Shown here in pieces: positions 57,686 through 64,000 of a DNA stretch of 64,000 nucleotides. The translations under genes and the position numbers were made by a program. The notes below the pieces were generated by a model. That model did not search any database and had not been told where the DNA came from. It worked only from the letters and a program-made list of their open reading frames with translations. The stretch comes from Enchytraeus crypticus (lineage: Eukaryota; Annelida; Clitellata; Enchytraeida; Enchytraeidae). Location of the stretch: positions 413,001 to 477,000 of the forward strand of contig CAJHZI010000695.1 of NCBI GenBank assembly GCA_905160935.1, given 5' to 3'. How positions within the stretch are numbered: the first letter of the stretch is position 1; each line of letters opens with the position of its first letter.

Positions 57686-57807
57686 GTTGCTTCTATTTCA
57701 TTGTTTTCATACACTTCACTTGGAAGCTTTAGGTCGAGCAGATCTAGATTCTCTCGATCACTTTCATTGAGATTCTTGTCTAAATTAATAATTATAGGAG
57801 CACACAT
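57682..57807 (-). CDS. Small ORF (41 aa) upstream of the 226-aa ORF
   Basis: MCAPIIINLDKNLNESDREN then an acidic remainder; TGA overlaps the next ATG. Unrecognised. Overlap and shared strand suggest co-transcription with the ORF at 57005-57685 in the parent element. Confidence 0.45.
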   Translation of the reverse strand: MCAPIIINLDKNLNESDRENLDLLDLKLPSEVYENNEIEAT

Positions 57808-57810
57808 TAG

Positions 57811-58050
57811 ACATGCGTCTACAGCAAAGATGGCAAATGTTTATATTTTGACTGTTACGGTTTCGTGCCTCCTTTAGAAATTCAGCATTACTGTAAAGGA
57901 AAAGAAAATTATTACAACACATTCAAAATTCAAGCACCGAACGAAGTCATCTGCGGTCATTACTGCATTTACGTGCTTTATAAACTTAATAATGGATCTA
58001 AATTTACCGATATATTAAATGAATTATATGAGAGAAACAATTTAAAATAA
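57811..58050 (+). pseudogene. Polinton/adintovirus-type cysteine protease, C-terminal half
   Basis: No start codon of its own. It contains the YFDCYGFVPPLE block (aspartate side of the active site) and VICGHYCIYVLY, where the catalytic cysteine lies. The segment with the catalytic histidine is absent. It ends 16 bases before the ATPase ATG, as in compact Polinton gene order. Confidence 0.75.
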
Positions 58051-58066
58051 TAACTAATACATAAAA

Positions 58067-58489
58067 ATGGTAGACTCGGGTATTGATTATTCAAAAGAGT
58101 GTCAGGAAATTATTGGTAGAAGCTACGAAAAGAAACATCACGACATATTTCCTACACATATAAGAATGATAATAGCAGGCAGTAGTGGATGTGGTAAAAC
58201 TAAGTTAATGATGGATTTTATAATGGGCAAATTCGTGTATTACAACAATATAATGGTATACACAACGACGTCACATCAAGACGCATACGAATATCTTAGA
58301 CTTTGTAATGATGAATCAAAAAAGAAATTTAAAACAAATAATGATTTTGTTACTTTTCACAATCCTGACGAGGAAATTCTTCACCCATCTCAACTCGATA
58401 GAAATAAGACTCACGTTGTAACGTTCCAGAGTCAGGTAACACGATTTTTTGAGCGTCGTGTTGTGAACAGTATTCGTTGTGATTACTAA
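58067..58489 (+). pseudogene. Packaging ATPase (A32/FtsK-HerA-like), N-terminal part
   Basis: ATG at 58067. Walker A motif AGSSGCGKT lies at about residues 37-45, followed by VYTTTSHQDAYEY, typical of the genome-packaging ATPases of Polintons and adintoviruses. Real homology seems to stop near 58420 (NKTHVV). Beyond it the frame reads the antisense of the polymerase-associated fragment, so Walker B and the rest are missing. Confidence 0.75.
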
Positions 58490-58700
58490 GAGCATTTTCA
58501 CTTGTGGAACCGTTTAAGCATCGTCTACAGTAATGCATTGCATGGTGATTTCCATCAATTGCCATCAGTTTATTAAAGTTTTTAATCCAACAGTAATGTT
58601 TATTATCATCTTTTGATATAAGTAACAAATCTACTGCGTTTTGGCAATTAAATGTTGAAATCCTTAATGGTATTATTTCTTCTTCTGGGGCATCAAAAAT
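58420..58700 (-). pseudogene. Polinton DNA polymerase B-associated N-terminal zinc-finger fragment
   Basis: Minus-strand HYCWIKNFNKLMA, then a CxxC...HxxxC finger (HYCRRCLNG ... HNEYC) and AQKIVLPDSG. This resembles the region preceding the B-type polymerase in animal Polinton ORFs. No polymerase motifs remain. It meets the ATPase tail to tail. Confidence 0.55.
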
Positions 58701-58970
58701 GGGGTATCATCCTCATTTTGTATAATGTATAAAATATACGATTTCCCATATATTCCATTTACTTCCTTAAATCCTTTTACAATATATCTATCTCCAAGGT
58801 TAAGTTCGTGAAACTTGTGTACGACGGATTTGAATCAATAATCCTACTACTTCTGTATAAACTAATGACAATGAAAAATGTTTTGATGTAAATGCTCTTG
58901 AAATACATAACGCTGTCAACTATTAACTTGTTCTTCACTCTGTAGTTAGCAAAATTCTCTTTGTACACGT
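58700..58970 (-). pseudogene. Degenerate minus-strand ORF of the same relic
   Basis: Fragments such as GDRYIVKGFKEVNGIYGKS and YILYIIQNEDDTPFF are visible in broken frames. Function unknown. Confidence 0.4.
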
Positions 58971-58979
58971 ACTTGTATT

Positions 58980-59740
58980 TTATACACTATTATCATTGAC
59001 TCTGTATTTATACCTTACTTCAAAACTTGCAACCACAACAGTAACAATAATTAAAGACGTTCAAATTTTAAGGTATTATTGAAAATTAGACTAGGTTAAT
59101 TTTTGAATAATAACTTCGTAAAAGTGAAGCCTACCCTGGCATAGATAGATAAAGTGATTATTTATTTTCATGGAACATCATGAGAGAGAATGATTCCAGA
59201 GTGGGACATGATTCACGTCGAAGAACCGGATTAAAACGCTCTCTACCTGTCTTGTCACTGTAAATATTACACTTTTTAATCAAGAAGAATTTCTTTCAAT
59301 GTATTTCTCAATGAACGAGACAAACAAGATATATAAAAATAATATCTTCCTCATAATATGAGCGAGTTATTATTTTGCTGGCTGTTTATTTCACCTGAAA
59401 ATATCTAGTTCGTCCTATTCTGCTATATTATATTCTACATCCTTTAAAGATAAGGATAAAACTACTATAACATAAAGCTAGCCAATGCAAATAGATTTGC
59501 ATTCAGCGCCAAGTTGCCAATAATAACAGCAAATTGGCCAATGATTTCATAAAAGCAGATGCACGCACCTCTGACGATGTTATACTAATATATTTGATAC
59601 TTATTGAAAATGTGTAGACATATCTGAGGTTTCGTTTGTAAATTCCATTATACTCTTTCCTGACTAAGTTGTTCATTTATGGGAAACATAGTCAATTCAC
59701 TAAAGACAGTATGATCTCTTTCGCTAACGATATTTACATA
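58980..59740. other. Intergenic, nothing recognised
   Basis: No coding blocks or repeats shared with other parts of the window; the right border of the viral relic is therefore undefined. Confidence 0.45.
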
Positions 59741-59747
59741 TAGTGTT

Positions 59748-60222
59748 AGTGCTATAAACTAGTTTATAGCTCTCTATCAAGCTAGTGTCATAAACTAGTT
59801 TATAGCACTCTATCAAACTAGTGTCATAAACTAGTTTATAGCACTCTATCAAGCTAATGTGATAAACTAGTTTATAGCACTCTATCAAGCTAGTGTCATA
59901 AACTAGTTTATAACACTCTATCAAGCTAATGTGATAAACTAGTTTATAGCACTCTATCAAGCTAATGTGATAAACTAGTTTATAGCACTCTATCAAGCTA
60001 GTGTCATAAACTAGTTTATAACACTCTATCAAGCTAATGTGATAAACTAGTTTATAGCACTCTATCAAGCTAATGTGATAAACTAGTTTATAGCACTCTA
60101 TCAAGCTAGTGTCATAAACTAGTTTATAGCACTCTATCAAGCTAGTGTCATAAACTAGTTTATAGCACTCTATCAAGCTAATGTGATAAACTAGTTTATA
60201 GCACTCTATCAAGCTCGTGTGC
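59748..60222. repeat. 36-bp tandem satellite, 13 units
   Basis: Unit CTAGTTTATAGCACTCTATC plus AAGCTAGTGTCATAAA, with an AATGTGAT variant that alternates along the array. Because 36 is divisible by three, the minus strand stays open for 162 codons as a 12-residue repeat (IECYKLVYDTSL). Confidence 0.97.
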
Positions 60223-60594
60223 TTAACTACATGTAAACTATCGCACTAACTTGATAAAGTGCAATAAACTTGTTTAGCCAATTAGCATTTTATGAACACT
60301 AATTATGACACTAGTTTATGAAACTAATGTTCTAGCACTGAACTTAAATGAAGCTGTTGGTATTGTGTAGCTATCTCAATGTAATCACTGAGGCTGATCG
60401 TTAGCCTGTGTCCTTGAGAACCTTTTCTTTGTGAGGTATTCTCACTCTTATATAATATTACTATGCTTTTGTGAGGCTTTCAGGCCCTTTCATTTCTGAA
60501 TTATTCTTAACTTTTATATCATATTACAATGACGTTATTCTATAGTGATAGCTTGAAGTCGTGGCATGTTAAGTGAAAAGATTTACATGAACAA

Positions 60595-60690
60595 AATAAA
60601 TTGAAGTGGAGCTAATTCCTATATCAATCATGAAATAGTATTGATACTATTTCATGATTGATATAGGAATTAGCTCCACTTCAATTTATT
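60595..60690. repeat. Perfect 47-bp-arm palindrome
   Basis: 60595-60641 and 60644-60690 are exact reverse complements with two bases between (AATAAATTGAAGTGGAGCTA on the outside). Confidence 0.95.
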
Positions 60691-61240
60691 AAGTGACACA
60701 GGTAACAGTTAACGGTAAAGTAGTTAACTATAGAGTAGTTATCTATATAGTAGTTAACCGTAACGTAGTTAACTATAGAGTCGTTAACTGTAAAGTAGTT
60801 AACCATAAAGTAGTTAACTGCAAAGTAGTTAACTATGAAGCAGTTAACTATAAAGTAGTTAACTGCAAAGTAGTTAACTATGAAGCAGTTAACTATAGAG
60901 TAGTTAACTGTAACTTAGTTATATAGAGTAGTTAACTATATAGTAGTTAATTATAGAGCACATAACTATAATGTAGTTAACTATAGAGTAGTTAATTATA
61001 GAGCACATGACTATAATGTAGTTAACTATAGAGTAGCTAACTGTAAAGTAGTTTACTAAAAAGTAGTTAACTGTAGAATAGTTAACTACATTGTAGTTAA
61101 TTATAAGCATATAACTGTAATGTAATTAACTATAGAGTAGTTAACTATAAAGTATTTAACTTTAAAGTACTTAACTTTAAAAGTAGTTAGCTATAATTTA
61201 ATTAACTATGAAGTAGTTAATTATAAAGTAACTTTAATGT
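60690..61240. repeat. 15-bp tandem satellite
   Basis: Unit AAGTAGTTAACTATA with GCACATAACTATAATG higher-order blocks; it starts directly beside the palindrome. Confidence 0.95.
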
Positions 61241-61467
61241 AGTTACCACCTGAACTACAGTGGATCATAAAAAGTCTATACTCTGTGCACTGCACTGTCT
61301 CAAAAACACTCATTTATAATTTCCTAGCCATTCGTTCATTAGATGCCAAGTAACAAAATGAATAAAACAAATAAATAAATAACAACAGCAAATAAAATAA
61401 ATATAAAAAATGTTAATAAACCTAATACTGATCTGCTGATTAACAGATAAATGGTTCTTCAAAACGC

Positions 61468-61580
61468 ATAAGATTTAGTCAGTTCCCTGCTCGATAGCTT
61501 GTTAGTGACGGGAAGAGTACAAGATTCGAACCTTACATCTGCTGATCCGCTGTCGAAAAACTTGCCATCAACCACCCCGG
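61468..61580 (-). mobile_element. SINE family SA, degraded, inverted
   Basis: TTTAGTCAGTTCCCTGCTCG, GATTCGAACCTTACATCTGC, GATCCGCTGTCG keep the SA order with many changes. Confidence 0.55.
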
Positions 61581-61691
61581 TATCATACTGCGAAATAATA
61601 ATCACTATTAGCAGAAACTTGTGCGCTACCACAACTGTCTCATAGCCCATCTAGAACCATCACAGTTTTTCGCAGTCTTGTGAACTGATAA

Positions 61692-61822
61692 AAAGCTAAA
61701 AGCTAATGTTAACGTCAGTTTCCTCACTAGAAAGCGATGCCAGTGACGGGCGAGTTCAGGATTTGATCCCCTCACCTGCTGATCCGCGATCGAAAGTTTA
61801 CCGACATCGACAATGGATCTAG
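61692..61822 (-). mobile_element. SINE family SA, inverted
   Basis: GCTAATGTTAACGTCAGTTT to ATCGACAATGGATCTAG. Confidence 0.72.
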
Positions 61823-61934
61823 TCAGACACAATGTCATTGGAATCGTTCAAGGATTATGTCTTGTCTTAATGTGCTTTCATATAACTTAAATCAATAGGA
61901 GCTAGAAAGCACTCCAGAGTATTCAGTTTAGCAT

Positions 61935-62069
61935 TACAAGCTGGTAAAGCTAAGGTTAACGTCAGTTTCCTCACTCGAAAACGATGTCAGTGACGGGCGA
62001 GCCCAGGTTTAAACCCCGCATATAGTGATCCGCGGTTGAGTATCTTACTGACTTCGTTACTGGCTCCAG
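61935..62069 (-). mobile_element. SINE family SA, inverted
   Basis: AAGCTGGTAAAGCTAAGGTT to GTTACTGGCTCCAG; well preserved. Confidence 0.8.
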
Positions 62070-62102
62070 CCAGTGACGAAGTCGGTAAGATACTCAACCG
62101 CG
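62031..62102. repeat. Palindrome made from an SA SINE head
   Basis: CGCGGTTGAGTATCTTACTG is mirrored by GTAAGATACTCAACCGCG; the head of the SINE at 61935-62069 is followed by an inverted copy of its own first 36 bases. Confidence 0.9.
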
Positions 62103-62104
62103 AG

Positions 62105-62500
62105 TAATTCCGGTACTTACTGCAAGTAACTGACGATTTTTTCATTTGAGCATATATTAACCTTTTATGGACCTTCACTATATCAACAATTACATTGTTA
62201 GTCAAAGCTTTTGCATCGTCGCCTGTTCATAAATTATCCGCCAGCAGAATTGCACGAGTGATTTCTATTATAACCATTTCGTAGTAACATATTTGTAGCA
62301 TGTTTGCCTTCTAAATAAAACCATCAGTCCGTTACAACAGAAATCGCTTCAGCTTTAGGAAATACAAACTTATTGTCAGTTGTTAATGCGTAGAAAACTT
62401 GCGGCTTCGTAGCCACTGCTACAGAAATGCTGGTTTCTGAGGTAATGTACCAGCTACGTTACATACAATAGACCCAACGTCAATCGAGTCAAATTAGTGT
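62105..62500. other. Non-coding, nothing recognised
   Basis: Between the SINE cluster and the TA/CA/GA arrays; no motif found. Confidence 0.4.
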
Positions 62501-62507
62501 GTAGTTG

Positions 62508-62834
<327 letters not shown>

Positions 62835-62835
<1 letters not shown>

Positions 62836-62870
62836 CTTCAGTGCACTGCTAAGTGGCAGGTTCAAGGTAC
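62835..62870 (-). mobile_element. RTE1 tail remnant
   Basis: TCAGTGCACTGCTAAGTGGC then AGGTTCAAGGTAC: the last 35 bases of the RTE1 3' end, joined to a TA array. Confidence 0.5.
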
Positions 62871-62936
62871 ATATTCATACTCAAAGTCTGTTTTCTTGCT
62901 CCATAAGAGCACTTCTTAGATCAACAAGTTAATCCC

Positions 62937-62939
<3 letters not shown>

Positions 62940-62980
<41 letters not shown>
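62940..62980. repeat. (TA)n microsatellite
   Basis: Pure TA run, followed by CACACA blocks to 63045. Confidence 0.95.
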
Positions 62981-62986
<6 letters not shown>

Positions 62987-63163
62987 CATGCACACATACA
63001 GTATATAGTAACTATACACACACATACACATACACACACACACATCTCAATTTCCTGATATTAGATAAAATTACGGTTTGGTTTAAGGATTTGATTTGAA
63101 ATAGGATTATAGTTGAAGATATTTAAGACTAAAGAAGGCGCCAACTTAGATGAAATATAAATC

Positions 63164-63169
63164 TTTATT
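63164..63169 (-). terminator. Possible polyadenylation signal on the minus strand
   Basis: AATAAA on the minus strand, about 600 bases past the stop codon of the candidate exon at 63762-63945. Confidence 0.35.
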
Positions 63170-63761
63170 ACACCATCAAGACGTGGCAGCAAGTTACATA
63201 CAATAAACACAAAATAACAGCAGTGCATTACAACAAATACTGCATTGAAAAAAAAGCAAAATGTAAGGTATAGATTTTCGACAAGAGATCTTTAAATTAG
63301 CCTAATGGTGGCAAACACGCCTATACAGCTAGAGACGAAGTGTTGTCAGGGTTTATTGAAGGTTAATCAAAAGAATCGGCCAGCGTGAAGCAGTCTGCGC
63401 GTTGACTATATCCTAAGATACAAGTTTACTACCAGTCCAGAGAGTGTGTATGCTTGATATATACGTGAAGATCTAATTTCTAAGAGAAAGATGTTTAACT
63501 TTCTAAACGTATTTAATTGATAATATTCAACTTAGCAGAAGTTAAGTGAGTCAGCCACTTTGAAGAATTAATTGACTAAAGGGGTTAGTTTTATAATTTT
63601 GTTCCTGACTGATTTTGCGCAATCAACTGGATAGTAGTAGGCCTAACAATTTTTTTTCCAACTGAAAAGTATTTTCTTATTTAGATTAACGAATTGTTAG
63701 ATCTTCAACACTTTTTTCCACATGTAGAGGCGATATTAAAGGATGCAAAATTCAATTATTG

Positions 63762-63945
63762 TCAACACTTTAAGATATACGGAACACAATTAGACATAAG
63801 ATCCTGAAATAATTCCAATGAATCGAGAGAAATTGAAGGAGGCAGGTGCATTGGTTTTACTGCATCGGCTTCAATATCTACAACACATTCAGCCCCGGTG
63901 TGTTGACAGCTTGGCTTAGAACATCTAGATCGATTAGGATTCGGA
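63762..63945 (-). CDS. Candidate last exon of an unknown minus-strand gene
   Basis: The minus strand has about 60 open codons after a possible AG acceptor (GGAG at 63946-63949). They read PNRSRCSKPSCQHTGAECVV, EADAVKPMHLPPSISLDSL and ELFQDLMSNCVPYILKC, then TGA. The amino-acid mix looks like real protein rather than repeat, and there is a plausible downstream AATAAA. No family is recognised. Upstream exons would lie outside the window; the acceptor lacks a clear pyrimidine tract, so this is tentative. Confidence 0.3.
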
Positions 63946-64000
63946 CTCCATTAGGACAGTTTGTCGAGGAGTTTTTTCGCTACCGGAATTTTTGTCTGCT

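Overview
This window is nuclear DNA from an animal, most probably an aquatic invertebrate. The evidence is GT-AG introns splitting short exons, several tRNA- and 5S-derived SINEs, RTE-type and CR1/L2-type LINE fragments, a mariner, a hAT-like element, a Polinton/adintovirus-type relic and a nuclear copy of mitochondrial 16S rRNA. A mollusc or other lophotrochozoan is a guess from general style only. Most of the window is AT-rich repeat, and long reading frames are usually satellites or dead transposons. The real genes are cut into exons of 57-432 bases and had to be rebuilt from splice sites and reading phase.

Layout. 1-5 kb: LINE tails and an inverted pair of tRNA-type SINEs. 5.1-9.2 kb, minus strand: a complete three-exon gene for Mediator subunit 11 (MED11, 142 aa), its introns filled with a 19-bp satellite, an RTE copy, a 14-bp satellite and a palindrome. 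11.5-55.2 kb, plus strand: three consecutive genes (A, B, C) for four-membrane-span proteins of the CD20/MS4A type. Each has five exons, every junction in phase 0, one transmembrane segment in each of exons 1-4 and a cytoplasmic tail in exon 5. A (11572-16699) has a large tyrosine-rich loop between spans 3 and 4; B (23329-33299) and C (41296-55206) are compact and share an almost identical tail. C is stretched by a 10.3-kb intron holding a nearly full-length LINE and a deleted mariner. 56.8-59.0 kb: a scrambled piece of a Polinton/adintovirus-type element (split adenovirus-type protease, head of a packaging ATPase, a polymerase-associated zinc-finger fragment and two minus-strand ORFs). 59.7-61.3 kb: two satellites separated by a perfect short palindrome. 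61.4-64 kb: SINEs, TA/CA/GA arrays and, at the right edge, a possible last exon of an unknown minus-strand gene.

The three CD20-like genes are a local tandem family. They are probably membrane proteins of related role, diverged in the spans and loop but constrained, or homogenised, in the C-terminal tail. MED11 is an unrelated housekeeping neighbour, head-to-head with gene A about 2.3 kb away. The rest is mobile or tandem DNA. A striking pattern is that the 3' ends of several retroelement families run straight into simple repeats or satellites.
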